Shown in pieces: positions 46,195 through 55,900 of a DNA stretch of 64,000 nucleotides. Source of the stretch: an uncultured Spirochaetaceae bacterium (GTDB taxonomy: Bacteria > Spirochaetota > Spirochaetia > Treponematales > Treponemataceae); contig CADCLG010000001.1 of assembly GCA_902802305.1 (NCBI GenBank), forward strand, positions 186,001 to 250,000. Direction: 5' to 3'. How positions within the stretch are numbered: the stretch's first letter is position 1; each line of letters begins with the position of its first letter. Below the pieces are notes generated by a model that searched no databases, was not told where the DNA came from, and saw nothing but the letters and a program-made list of their open reading frames with translations. Position numbers and translations under genes: made by a program.

Positions 46195-46230
46195 CGGGAA
46201 CGTAATTATTTTTGCGTTCCCGTTTTTTTT
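46195..46230 (+). terminator. terminator after the beta-helix lipoprotein
   Basis: CGGGAACG and CGTTCCCG are a perfect 8-bp stem with a 12-nt loop, followed by nine Ts. Confidence 0.9.
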
Positions 46231-46269
46231 TATCCGAAAAATCATATAGTAGCACCTCATTGAAAAATC

Positions 46270-46278
46270 TGATATAAT
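46270..46278 (+). promoter_or_regulatory. extended -10 (TGATATAAT) 6 nt before purL
   Basis: TGn-TATAAT followed by CTCTCC and the ATG. No Shine-Dalgarno precedes the start, which fits a leaderless transcript. Confidence 0.6.
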
Positions 46279-46284
46279 CTCTCC

Positions 46285-49200
46285 ATGTATCGTTTATATG
46301 TAGAGCGTCGCCCCGGCTTTGAAAACGAGGCAAAAAGTTATCTCGCACAGATTAATGGATTTTTGGGAATTGCATCAGTAAAGGCAGTTCGTTATTTTAA
46401 CCGCTATGATATTGAAAATGTAAGTGAACAAGTTGCAAAAATTGCCGCAACCCGCATTTTCTCAGAACCACAGAGCGATTTTGTATTTACAGAAAATCTT
46501 CCTGAACATAATGGCCGCGAAATCATCTGGGAGTTTTTACCAGGACAGTACGATCAGCGTGCCGACTCTGCCGAGCAGTGCCTTTCTCTTTTGCGTGCCG
46601 GTTTGCAGACTGAAGGTGTAAAAACTCTTACGGGTGCTCCTCTTGTTCGCTGTGCAAAAATCGTTGTCCTCGAAGGCGATGTAAGCGACGAAGAAATCAA
46701 AAAGATTCAGAACTATCTTATTAACCCTGTTGATTCTCGTCTTACAGATGATACAAAACCGGAAACTTTAAAAATGCATTCAGAAGAGCCTGCCGACATT
46801 CCTGTTGTAGAAGGCTTTATCAAAATGAATGATTCTGAAATAGAAGAATACCGCAACAAGATGGGCCTTGCTATGGACCATGCTGATATCGTATTCCTTC
46901 AGAATTATTTTAAGGGCGAAGGTCGCGACCCTGTTGAAACAGAAATCCGCGTACTCGATACCTACTGGTCTGACCACTGCCGCCACACAACCTTCCTTAC
47001 AGAACTTAAGGATATCAAAATTGAAGACGGCCCTTATGCTCCTCTCTTCAAAAAATCTCTTGAAAATTATCAGGCTATGCGTACAGAAATGTATGCCGGC
47101 CGCACAGATAAGCCTGTCTGCTTAATGGATATGGCTGTAATTGGAATGAAGTATCTTAAAAAGCATGGCAAGCTTGAAGATATGGAAGTTTCAGAAGAAA
47201 ACAATGCCTGCTCGGTTTATATAGACGTACATTACACCGCAGACGAAAATGGAAAACCTTTGGCCAAAGATGACCCTCGTGCAACCGAACGCTGGCTTAT
47301 GATGTTCAAAAACGAAACTCATAACCACCCAACTGAAATTGAGCCATTTGGTGGTGCCGCAACTTGTCTTGGTGGTGCTATCCGTGACCCACTTTCTGGC
47401 CGTTCATGGGTATATCAGTCAATGCGAATTACCGGTGCCGCTGATCCAACAGTACCGCTTTCTTCAACTATGAAGGGTAAGCTTCCTCAGATTAAACTCT
47501 GCCGCGAGGCTGCTCAGGGCTTCAGCTCTTACGGAAACCAGATTGGTCTTACAACTGGTCAGGTAGAAGAAATCTATCACCCTGGCTATGCTGCAAAACG
47601 TATGGAGCTTGGCGCCGTAATTGCTGCTGCTCCTGTAGATACAGTTATCCGTGAACGCCCAGAGCCGGGCGACATTATAATTCTTCTTGGTGGTGGAACT
47701 GGCCGCGATGGCATTGGTGGTGCAACAGGTTCTTCAAAAGTTCACACTGTAAAATCAGTTACAACTGCTGCTGCCGAAGTTCAGAAGGGTAATGCTGTAG
47801 AAGAACGAAAGATTCAGCGCCTCTTCCGCAATAAAGAAGTTAGCCTTATGATTCGCCGCTGTAACGACTTTGGTGCAGGTGGTGTTTCTGTTGCAATTGG
47901 AGAACTTGCTCCTGGTCTTGAAATTGACCTCGATAAAGTACCAAAGAAGTACGAAGGCTTAAACGGTACAGAGCTTGCTATTTCCGAAAGTCAGGAACGC
48001 ATGGCTGTTGTAGTTCGCAAAGCAGATGTAGACCGCTTTATTGCTGCCGCTGCCGCAGAAAATCTTAATGCTGTTGTTGTTGCAGAAGTTACAGACACCA
48101 ACCGACTTGTTATGAAATGGCGTGGTAAAACAATCGTAGACATTGGCCGTGACTTCCTCGATGCTGCCGGTGCTCATCACGAAGCAACAGCCCTGATTGA
48201 ACAGCCTGCTGCTCCAGAAAAATCGCCACTTCTTAATCCTCTTGATTCAGTTGCTACAGAACTTAATAAGCCTGTTAAATGTGAAGGCTGCGTAAAAAAT
48301 CATCTTACAGAAGCCTGGCTTGCAAATATAAACGACCTTGCCTGCTGTTCACAGCGTGGTCTTGGTGAACGCTTTGACGGCTCTATCGGTTCAAGCACAG
48401 TCCTTTTCCCTTATGGTGGAAAATATCAGAATACACCTGAAGCTGGTATGTCTGCAAAGATTCCAGTTGTTACTCCTCGTGAAACTTCTACTGCAAGCTT
48501 GATGGCTTACGGTTTTGACCCTCGTGTTGGAAACTGGTCTCCTTGGCATGGTGCAAAAACTGCTGTCCTCAGCTCCCTTGCAAAAATCACTTGTATTGGT
48601 GGTAAGGCTCGTACATCACGCCTTAGCTTCCAGGAGTTCTTTGGACGCGCTGTAAACGAAAAACGCTGGGGCTATCCTGCAGCCGCTCTTCTTGGTTCTG
48701 TAGACGCTCAGATTGAATCTGGTTGCGCTTCTATTGGTGGTAAGGATTCAATGTCTGGTACCTTTGAAGATATCAATGTTCCTCATACACTGGTTAGCTT
48801 TGCTGTTACCCATGATGATGTAAAAAATATTATGAGCGGTGCTTTCAAGGCTGCCGGAAACAAGATTTATATGGTAAGTGTTCCTTATTCTGATCTTCTT
48901 GAACCAGATTATGAAACCTTCCTTGAAAACTCAGATGTACTTTATGACTTAAATAAGACTGGAAAAATCAGCGCAATGTACCCTGTAGGCCCTGGTGGAA
49001 TTGCAGAAGCAGTTACAAAAATGGCAATGGGTAATATGATTGGCGCTGAACTTCTGGCTCCAGAAGCTGCCGGCAACTCAGATAACCTTGCTGGTCTTTT
49101 CCTTCCAACTTATGGAAATATTATCGTAGAAACTTCTGAAGACCTTATAAAATCTGATTTGAAAGCTGGAACTGTAACTCTTATTGGAAATACAGTTGAA

Positions 49201-50277
49201 GAGCGCAAAATCACAATAAAAAATGCAGTTCTCGGTGGAGTTACAAATCCTGCTGTAGAAATCAGCCTTGATGAATGTGTAGAAAAATGGGAAGACAAAC
49301 TTAAGGAAGTATTCCCTCGTGTAAGTGGTGCCGCTTTACAGCCAGAGCTTCCTGAATGGGCAACTTCTGTTCATAAATCATTGAGCGATATTCGCAAGGC
49401 TCCGGCTTTTGTTCAGCCAACAAGCAGGCCAAAAGTATTACTGCCTGTATTCCCTGGAACAAACTGCGAATACGATATGGCTCGTGCATTTAATCTTGCT
49501 GGTGCTGATACAAAAATCCTTGTTCTTCAAAATCGAACACAGGCTCAGCTTACAGAATCTCTTGAAAATCTTGCCCGTGAAATGCGCGACGCACAGATTC
49601 TCGCCCTCAGCGGTGGCTTCTCTTCTGGTGACGAGCCAGACGGTTCAGCTAAGTTTATTGCAAATGTTCTTAAAGCCGGCAATATCAGCGAAGAAGTTAT
49701 GAATCTCCTTAAAAAACGAAATGGACTTGTTCTGGGAATCTGTAACGGCTTCCAGGCTCTGGTAAAAACTGGTCTTGCAGTGTATGGTGAAATCCGCGAT
49801 ATGACTCCTGATATGCCAACTTTGACCTACAACAGAATCGGTCGTCATATTTCCCGAATCGTTCGTACCCGCATTGTTTCTGCAGCTTCTCCTTGGGCAC
49901 TTCATCCAAGTGTAATCGACAGTCGCAATCACCTTATTGCAATAAGCCACGGTGAAGGCCGCTTTGTTTGTGATGAAGCAACCGCAAAACGCCTCTTCGA
50001 AAACGGTCAGGTATTCACCCAGTATGTTGACGAGTTCGGAAATCCTGCAATCACTGAGCCGGATAATCCAAATGGTTCGGCTTATGCTATTGAAGGTATT
50101 ACATCTCCAGACGGACACGTACTTGGAAAGATGGGACATTCTGAACGCGGTGTTGGACAGGCTCTTAATGGAGCAAGCCTTGATTTGTTTAAGAATGTTG
50201 GTGGAAATCCTCTTACAAACGAAAATGAAAGTACATGCGAGAATATTTTTGCAGCCGGAGTTGCTTTCTTTAAATAG
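46285..50277 (+). CDS. purL: phosphoribosylformylglycinamidine synthase, one-chain
   Basis: A 1330-residue protein, long even for the one-chain form. The N-terminal domain leads into the FGAM synthase core (HCRHTTF, FKNETHNHPTEIEPFGGAATCLGG) and the C-terminal glutaminase, with Cys in LGICNGFQ (about 1152) and His in HGEGRF (about 1221). It converts FGAR plus glutamine and ATP to FGAM in purine synthesis. There is no other pur gene in the window. Its start is leaderless-like. The following lipoprotein gene begins 33 bp after the stop. Confidence 0.97.
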   Translation: MYRLYVERRPGFENEAKSYLAQINGFLGIASVKAVRYFNRYDIENVSEQVAKIAATRIFSEPQSDFVFTENLPEHNGREIIWEFLPGQYDQRADSAEQCLSLLRAGLQTEGVKTLTGAPLVRCAKIVVLEGDVSDEEIKKIQNYLINPVDSRLTDDTKPETLKMHSEEPADIPVVEGFIKMNDSEIEEYRNKMGLAMDHADIVFLQNYFKGEGRDPVETEIRVLDTYWSDHCRHTTFLTELKDIKIEDGPYAPLFKKSLENYQAMRTEMYAGRTDKPVCLMDMAVIGMKYLKKHGKLEDMEVSEENNACSVYIDVHYTADENGKPLAKDDPRATERWLMMFKNETHNHPTEIEPFGGAATCLGGAIRDPLSGRSWVYQSMRITGAADPTVPLSSTMKGKLPQIKLCREAAQGFSSYGNQIGLTTGQVEEIYHPGYAAKRMELGAVIAAAPVDTVIRERPEPGDIIILLGGGTGRDGIGGATGSSKVHTVKSVTTAAAEVQKGNAVEERKIQRLFRNKEVSLMIRRCNDFGAGGVSVAIGELAPGLEIDLDKVPKKYEGLNGTELAISESQERMAVVVRKADVDRFIAAAAAENLNAVVVAEVTDTNRLVMKWRGKTIVDIGRDFLDAAGAHHEATALIEQPAAPEKSPLLNPLDSVATELNKPVKCEGCVKNHLTEAWLANINDLACCSQRGLGERFDGSIGSSTVLFPYGGKYQNTPEAGMSAKIPVVTPRETSTASLMAYGFDPRVGNWSPWHGAKTAVLSSLAKITCIGGKARTSRLSFQEFFGRAVNEKRWGYPAAALLGSVDAQIESGCASIGGKDSMSGTFEDINVPHTLVSFAVTHDDVKNIMSGAFKAAGNKIYMVSVPYSDLLEPDYETFLENSDVLYDLNKTGKISAMYPVGPGGIAEAVTKMAMGNMIGAELLAPEAAGNSDNLAGLFLPTYGNIIVETSEDLIKSDLKAGTVTLIGNTVEERKITIKNAVLGGVTNPAVEISLDECVEKWEDKLKEVFPRVSGAALQPELPEWATSVHKSLSDIRKAPAFVQPTSRPKVLLPVFPGTNCEYDMARAFNLAGADTKILVLQNRTQAQLTESLENLAREMRDAQILALSGGFSSGDEPDGSAKFIANVLKAGNISEEVMNLLKKRNGLVLGICNGFQALVKTGLAVYGEIRDMTPDMPTLTYNRIGRHISRIVRTRIVSAASPWALHPSVIDSRNHLIAISHGEGRFVCDEATAKRLFENGQVFTQYVDEFGNPAITEPDNPNGSAYAIEGITSPDGHVLGKMGHSERGVGQALNGASLDLFKNVGGNPLTNENESTCENIFAAGVAFFK

Positions 50278-50310
50278 TTCTTTATGAACATTTAAATGTG
50301 TGAGGTTTTG

Positions 50311-51348
50311 ATGAATAAAAAATTATCTTTTCTGCTCGTTCTGATTGTATCCCTGCTTGTATTTTTAGCAGGCTGTAGTAAAAAGTCTATGACTGATGAA
50401 ACTGGCTTTTTTATGGATTTGGACGATGCAGAAAAATATGCTAAAAAAAACAATCAGGATATTCTCGTTATTATAACATCCGATGGTGATGATTATATAA
50501 GTGAAGAATTTATAAATGAAGTTTTAAAGACACCTGCTTTTGCGGAAACAATCGCAAAAAAGTATTCAATTTTTCATTTTGATTTTTCTCAGAAATCTTA
50601 TGAAAAAACAGTGCCACCTGAGAATGCAACAAAAGAAGAGCAGGAAAGGGCCGCAAAATATGCAGATTTAATGCAGACTGGTTATCAGTTTGCAAGTCTG
50701 CTTGACTGTCAGTATACACCTGCAATCTTCCTTATGACAAAGGAACGGTATGTAATTTCGGAAGTTGAATATGAAGATGAAATCCTGGATATAAAGGCTT
50801 TTGAAGAATTGCTTTCTGGCTATGATGAAGAGGCAGCACAGATGCATCAAAAGCTGGAGGCAACTCAAAAAGGAACAAATCTTGAACGTGTTGCCGCAAT
50901 TGACAGTCTTTATAAGGAAACCCCGGAAAATTACAAGCCATTCCTGCTTGATTTAGCAAAAACAATCCCTGATTTAGATAAAGATGATGAATCCGGTTTG
51001 TGCAGCCCTTATATTGTTGTCGCAGCCGAATCAAAGGCAATTTCTCTTTTTACAAAGGGTGATATTGTGGGGGCAGTTCAGGCTTATGTTTCAGCCTGCG
51101 ATAACAAGCACATTAAACCGGAAGAAAGACAGGAATGTTATTATATGGCGGCTTATCTTCTTGGTTCTACAGGTGCAAATGATTATGAGCTGATTGTGAG
51201 CTATCTCAACCTTGCTTTGAATGCTTGTCCTGATGGCAGTAAAAATGAATATATAAAAAATGCAATTGCTTATTATACTCAGCAAGTTGAATTAAGCAAA
51301 AATGCACAGACTTCTTCTGATTCAGATACTGCCGGACAGAACAAATAA
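50311..51348 (+). CDS. lipoprotein, thioredoxin-fold-like, no CxxC
   Basis: A 345-residue protein. The lipobox LAGC gives Cys22. From about 35 to 100 the pattern KKNNQDILVIITSDGDDYISEEF...FAETIAKKYSIFHFDF is like the thioredoxin_7-type fold, but the active-site CxxC position reads SDGDDY. The C-terminal half looks helical, in the style of TPR repeats. Role unknown; perhaps a scaffold or sensor. The ATG at 50311 has GAGG upstream. The next gene begins 4 bp after its stop. Confidence 0.6.
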   Translation: MNKKLSFLLVLIVSLLVFLAGCSKKSMTDETGFFMDLDDAEKYAKKNNQDILVIITSDGDDYISEEFINEVLKTPAFAETIAKKYSIFHFDFSQKSYEKTVPPENATKEEQERAAKYADLMQTGYQFASLLDCQYTPAIFLMTKERYVISEVEYEDEILDIKAFEELLSGYDEEAAQMHQKLEATQKGTNLERVAAIDSLYKETPENYKPFLLDLAKTIPDLDKDDESGLCSPYIVVAAESKAISLFTKGDIVGAVQAYVSACDNKHIKPEERQECYYMAAYLLGSTGANDYELIVSYLNLALNACPDGSKNEYIKNAIAYYTQQVELSKNAQTSSDSDTAGQNK

Positions 51349-51351
51349 CGG

Positions 51352-52647
51352 ATGAATATGGACGACATACCCGCGTATTTAATTATAATTGCCGCTGCAC
51401 TGATTGTTCTTTCCATGTTGTTTTCAATCTCCGAAAGCTCATTTCTTGGAATGAACAAGCTGCGGCTTCGTATTTTAAGACAGAAAAAAGATAAAAGAGC
51501 CCTTAGAGTTGGAAAGCTTTTGGACAAAAAAGAGCATTTAATTAATTCTCTGCTTGTTTCTAATGATTTAGTAAACATTTTCCTTTCTGCAATCCTTACA
51601 TCCATAGCATTGTCACTTTTTGGTGAAAAAGGGGTTGGAATTGCAACCTTTGTTACGACAATTCTTCTTTTAGTATTTGGCGAAATCACCCCAAAGACAA
51701 TCTCAACCCGTTGCCCAGACAGAATTGCCTATAAATTAAGCGGATTTGTTTTGGTAATTGTAAAACTGATGCACCCAATCGTTTATTTAGTTACCGCCTT
51801 TGCCCGACTAATTTTGCGTATTTTTGGCATTAAGACAAATCAAAAGAAAAAGTCCTACACCGAAGAAGAAATAAAAACCTTTTTTGATATGAGTTCTGAA
51901 TCCGGCATTATAGAAGAAAATGAAAACCGAATGATGAGCCAGATTTTCAAGTTTTCTGATTTGGAAGCCCAGGATATAATGATTCCGCGTACAAAAATCA
52001 AGGCAATTTCACAGGATTTTTCTTACCGGGATGTAATTGAATATTCCCAGCGGCTTGGATTTACCCGCTTCCCTGTTTATAAAAAATCAATCGATGATAT
52101 TACAGGTATTCTTTATGTAAAGGATTTGTTGGATTATAAAGACCATCCGAATGATTTTTCTGTTCAGAAGGTTATGCGTCCGCCACTCTTTATTCTTGGA
52201 ACTAAAAAAATGTCATCTGTTCAGCAGATGCTTTTTGAAAACCGACAGTCCATGGCAATAGTTGTAGATGAATATTCTGGAACGGACGGAATTGTTACCG
52301 AAAAAGATATTTCACGCGAAATCTTTGCACTCCCCGGTGATAATTCCTTGCGCGGTAAGGTTTTTGATTACGATTCTGTAGAAGATAAGGATGATTTTGA
52401 AATAAATGGTTCTGTTTTAATTAAGGCAATCCGCGATTCTCTCCGTATAGATTTAGATTCTCAGATTAATGAAACTTTAGCTGGCTGGATTATAGAACAA
52501 CTTAACCGTATGCCGGTAGTTAATGACAAGGTTTCTTTTGATAAATGGGATTTTATTGTTGTTAAGATTCAGTCTCACAGAATTGAGCGTGTAAGGATTG
52601 TTAGAAATGACAGGGAAGAAATGATGGAGAAAAATAATGATAAGTAA
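51352..52647 (+). CDS. CNNM/CorC-family protein (DUF21, CBS pair, CorC/HlyC)
   Basis: A 431-residue protein. An N-terminal DUF21 membrane domain (three to four helices, SESSFLGMNK), a CBS pair (from about 200; DIMIPRTKI, GILYVKDLL), and a CorC_HlyC domain at the end. The family is involved in magnesium or other cation export or sensing, though it was once named hemolysin. No ribosome site precedes it, and its end overlaps the next family member by 11 bp; the two probably form a pair. Confidence 0.88.
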   Translation: MNMDDIPAYLIIIAAALIVLSMLFSISESSFLGMNKLRLRILRQKKDKRALRVGKLLDKKEHLINSLLVSNDLVNIFLSAILTSIALSLFGEKGVGIATFVTTILLLVFGEITPKTISTRCPDRIAYKLSGFVLVIVKLMHPIVYLVTAFARLILRIFGIKTNQKKKSYTEEEIKTFFDMSSESGIIEENENRMMSQIFKFSDLEAQDIMIPRTKIKAISQDFSYRDVIEYSQRLGFTRFPVYKKSIDDITGILYVKDLLDYKDHPNDFSVQKVMRPPLFILGTKKMSSVQQMLFENRQSMAIVVDEYSGTDGIVTEKDISREIFALPGDNSLRGKVFDYDSVEDKDDFEINGSVLIKAIRDSLRIDLDSQINETLAGWIIEQLNRMPVVNDKVSFDKWDFIVVKIQSHRIERVRIVRNDREEMMEKNNDK

Positions 52648-53899
52648 CATCCTTTTTTTTGTGATAATCATAATCCTCATTCTCTGCGTTGGATTTTTTA
52701 CTTCTTCCGAGACTGCCTATCTGTCACTTTCAAAATTAAAAGTCAGGCACATGGAAGAAAATGGTGTTAAGGGCTCAAAAATTGTTGCCAGATTAAAAGC
52801 CAATATGGACAGACTGCTTACAACTGTTCTTGTTGGAACCAATTTTCTTAATTCACTCGTATCAGCTCTTGCAACTGCTTTTGTAGTAAAGATTTTTGGG
52901 GGAGGTGGGGTAGGTCTTCCAACTCTTGTAACTGCTTTTTTCATAACTACTTTTGGCCAGATTATTCCAAAAACTCTGGCTGGAATAAATCCCGAAAAAA
53001 TTGCCTGTTTTACTGCTCTTGCTCTTTCTATTCTTGAAAAAATATTTTTCCCGATTATATGGCTTTTTGAAAAACTTTCGCACAGTGTCATATATATAGT
53101 AGAAAAGATAATAAAACCAAGAGAAAATCTTGTTACCGAAGAAGAATTGAAAACTCTGATTGAAGTTGGCGAAAAAGAGGGAACTATAGAAAAAGATGAA
53201 AGCAAAATGCTTAACAAAATCATTACTTTTAACAATCTTAATGTAAGTGATATTATGCGGCATCGTTCTCTTGTAAGTTCCCTGGAAATCAATTCAGATT
53301 ATAATACTGTCATAGAAGAATACAAGAAAACCGGTTATTCAAATATAATTATTTACAAGGAAAATCAGGAAAATGTCGTTGGAGTTCTTAATTACAAGAG
53401 CCTGCTTTTTTCTTCACAAAACACTGATTTGGAATATGGTTTTATTTCTAAACTTATGGATGAGGTTTTCTTTGTTCCGGGAACATTCAATGTTATAGAA
53501 TTGCTGCAAAAGTTCCGTTCAAATGGTGAAAAATTTGCTGTTGTATTGAATGAACAGGGAGAAATGCAGGGCATTGTAACGATGGAAGATATTATCAAGG
53601 TGGTTTTTGGTCGCATGACTGACGAAAATCATTATGATAGTCTTCCGGCGGAGGATAAAATCAAGCTGATTAATCACAATACTTTCCTTGTTCCAGGTGA
53701 ATTGAAAATTGAGGATGTGAACGAAATACTTGGGCTTAAACTTGATTCTGAAGATATGAATAGTATTGGCGGCTGGCTTCTGGAACAGTTTGGTCATCTT
53801 CCTTCAATAGGAAACGCAATTACAAAGGACAATGTTCTCTTTACTGTTGATGATGTTTATCAGAGGAGAATTACTTCAATAAGAATTAAAAAATCGTAA
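52637..53899 (+). CDS. CNNM/CorC-family protein, second member
   Basis: A 420-residue protein with the same order of domains: DUF21 (SSETAYLSLSKLK), a CBS pair (DIMRHRSLV, GVLNYKSLL) and CorC_HlyC. It differs from the upstream member throughout, so the pair is an old duplication or a heteromer. It begins within the last codons of the upstream gene, which is a sign of coupled translation, and its end overlaps the convergent omptin gene by 14 bp. Confidence 0.88.
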   Translation: MISNILFFVIIIILILCVGFFTSSETAYLSLSKLKVRHMEENGVKGSKIVARLKANMDRLLTTVLVGTNFLNSLVSALATAFVVKIFGGGGVGLPTLVTAFFITTFGQIIPKTLAGINPEKIACFTALALSILEKIFFPIIWLFEKLSHSVIYIVEKIIKPRENLVTEEELKTLIEVGEKEGTIEKDESKMLNKIITFNNLNVSDIMRHRSLVSSLEINSDYNTVIEEYKKTGYSNIIIYKENQENVVGVLNYKSLLFSSQNTDLEYGFISKLMDEVFFVPGTFNVIELLQKFRSNGEKFAVVLNEQGEMQGIVTMEDIIKVVFGRMTDENHYDSLPAEDKIKLINHNTFLVPGELKIEDVNEILGLKLDSEDMNSIGGWLLEQFGHLPSIGNAITKDNVLFTVDDVYQRRITSIRIKKS

Positions 53900-54890
53900 A
53901 AGTGTAGGCTAAAGCTATACTCCATAAGAAATTAGAGCTTCCACCATGGCATGATTGCCCTATCCAGTCATTGTCGCTTTTTATGTTTCCTTCTGAATCC
54001 AGACTGTTTGAATAGTCTGTGCCTATGGAAATTGGTGTATAGTTTATGCTGGCGGTAAGCCCTATGTTGTGATGCTTTGCAAAATTATAGCTTACACCGG
54101 TAGAGATTTTTAATGCAAAAGAGTTGATGATATTGTCCCAAAATACAATATTTCTTACCCAATGGTAATCGTAAGCATCAATCGTTGTCAGGAAGGGACT
54201 GATGGCAATATCTGTATTTATTAAAAAGCGTGGAATAATTCTTGTACGAAGAGATAAGCCTATAAAAGGTGTGTGGAAAATCTGCTTGTAGGAAATGACT
54301 TTTCCCTCGAAGGCGTAAGGTATCCAATTTTCTGCTTTATATGTCCGGTAACCGTCGGTGCCATCAAAAGAAATGGAGGAATATTCAAAACCGACACAGG
54401 CAGATAAAACAGTCTGAGGAATAATAAAAAAGTTCATGCCCAGAAAAAAATTAATTTTAGTGAAATCCGAAAGATAATTATCATGAATTGAATAGTTTGT
54501 AAGCTCTGTGGGATTATCATCAGGCCAATGCTGGTAATTCAGCCAGTCGTAATCCTGCATGTTTCCACTTTTTTTTGAAAAAGCAGAAAAAACATCCAGT
54601 CCCAAATAAAGGTATTTTGCAATATCAAAGCGAATCTTTTGTTCTAAATAGAAAATATTTTTTACATCCCAGTCCAGCCTGCTTAAAAGTCCGTCATCGT
54701 TCAGGCATTCTCCAAACCAATAGACATATTCTTTTATACTGCCGTTCAAAAGGCCAATGTTTTCTGAAATTGAAAAGGATATAATCTCATTTTGAGAAGA
54801 AGTCTGTGCGGATATTTCTTTCTCCTGAGGGAAGATACAAAGAGAGCTAAAAAGAGAAATAATCATAAGGAGAAAGATTTTTTTCATCAT
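53886..54890 (-). CDS. omptin-family outer-membrane protease, copy 2
   Basis: A 334-residue protein with a signal peptide (to about 21). Motifs match E. coli OmpT at the catalytic positions: GNMQDYDW holds Asp113 and Asp115 (OmpT Asp83, Asp85), SYKQIFHTPFIGL matches the YKQRFKMPYIGL strand, and DAYDYH holds Asp241 and His243 (OmpT Asp210, His212). The distance between the pairs, 128, is near OmpT's 127. Omptins are ten-stranded barrels that cleave between basic residues at the cell surface. Lipopolysaccharide usually helps omptins, which treponemes lack, so a modified cofactor need is likely. It overlaps the upstream omptin by 4 bp (ATGA). Confidence 0.82.
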   Translation of the reverse strand: MMKKIFLLMIISLFSSLCIFPQEKEISAQTSSQNEIISFSISENIGLLNGSIKEYVYWFGECLNDDGLLSRLDWDVKNIFYLEQKIRFDIAKYLYLGLDVFSAFSKKSGNMQDYDWLNYQHWPDDNPTELTNYSIHDNYLSDFTKINFFLGMNFFIIPQTVLSACVGFEYSSISFDGTDGYRTYKAENWIPYAFEGKVISYKQIFHTPFIGLSLRTRIIPRFLINTDIAISPFLTTIDAYDYHWVRNIVFWDNIINSFALKISTGVSYNFAKHHNIGLTASINYTPISIGTDYSNSLDSEGNIKSDNDWIGQSCHGGSSNFLWSIALAYTFTIF

Positions 54891-55900
54891 TTTGACAGAA
54901 TAAAATTATAACATATAGAAAATGAAAATAAAAGTTGATTAAAGCCACCCAAATTATCAAGTTTTTCCCATTCTGAAGAGTCAGACTTTATGTTTTTTGA
55001 ATAAACTTCACAAGGCTGACCGAAAATATATCCGAGATTTGTTCCAAATCCTATTGAAGAATTGCGGTTGAGACTGCAATTCAAATTAAGTTTTGTACTG
55101 CTTTTCCATAAATGCTGATTAGTAAAACCTGTATAAAGATTTCTTTTTATGTGAAAATCTATTTGTGAAGAAATTGTGGAAAAGGCTATGCTTTCTGAGA
55201 GAGACATACTGATTTTTTCTGTAATATTAATGCTAATTTGTGTTCCCAAGCCCAAAAAAAGGAAAAGCCCTTTGTATTCGATTTTTTTACCTTCTGAATT
55301 CTTTTTTTCCAAATCAGCTGACCAAGTGCCATATATAGCATGTCCATTTTTACTTCCTGTTTTAGCGGCATATTGGTAGTAGCCGTCCATGGAAGAAAAT
55401 TTAAACCACTCAAAATTGAATGTTGCATAATTTGTGATTGCCAGTTTTTCGGATATTGGCCATTTGTGTCCAAGGTTAAAATCCATTGTAATCAGACTGT
55501 TTACCTGGTTTGTGCTTTGTGAATAGTGGGTAAGATTTTTTTCTCCAGTCGAATATATGTTCATCCAGTCAAAATCTTCAATTTTTCCGGGATTTATGAT
55601 GTTTTTGCATTGTGGAAGAGCAAATGTTGAGTCAAAAGCCAGAGAAAGATATTTAAAAAGATTTACCTGGCATGTGGCACCGATGCATGGAAGAAATGGA
55701 CTTTTCCAGTCAAGCCTGCTTCCTGTTAGAAGTTCATCGCCAGGCTTGTAAAAAAGGCTTTCAGTTGTTTTTGAACTTTCAATTCCTGTGTATGCAGAAA
55801 AAGAGAAATTATTTTTTTCTTGAGCCCTTGCAGAATTATTAAATAAAAAGAAAAGAGAAAAAACAGAAAAGATGAAGAAGATAGCTTTTTTATTTCTCAT
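54887..55900 (-). CDS. omptin-family outer-membrane protease, copy 1
   Basis: A 337-residue protein counted from 55900 (the frame is open to an ATG at 55915). A signal peptide ends near ARA (about 26). SRLDW, GKIEDFDWMN (Asp109 and Asp111) and IDFH (Asp248 and His250) match the omptin active site. It is a clear but divergent paralogue of the next gene. It overlaps the end of the RluA-type gene by 11 bp, and stands in the same transcript. Confidence 0.82.
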   Translation of the reverse strand: MRNKKAIFFIFSVFSLFFLFNNSARAQEKNNFSFSAYTGIESSKTTESLFYKPGDELLTGSRLDWKSPFLPCIGATCQVNLFKYLSLAFDSTFALPQCKNIINPGKIEDFDWMNIYSTGEKNLTHYSQSTNQVNSLITMDFNLGHKWPISEKLAITNYATFNFEWFKFSSMDGYYQYAAKTGSKNGHAIYGTWSADLEKKNSEGKKIEYKGLFLFLGLGTQISINITEKISMSLSESIAFSTISSQIDFHIKRNLYTGFTNQHLWKSSTKLNLNCSLNRNSSIGFGTNLGYIFGQPCEVYSKNIKSDSSEWEKLDNLGGFNQLLFSFSICYNFILSK

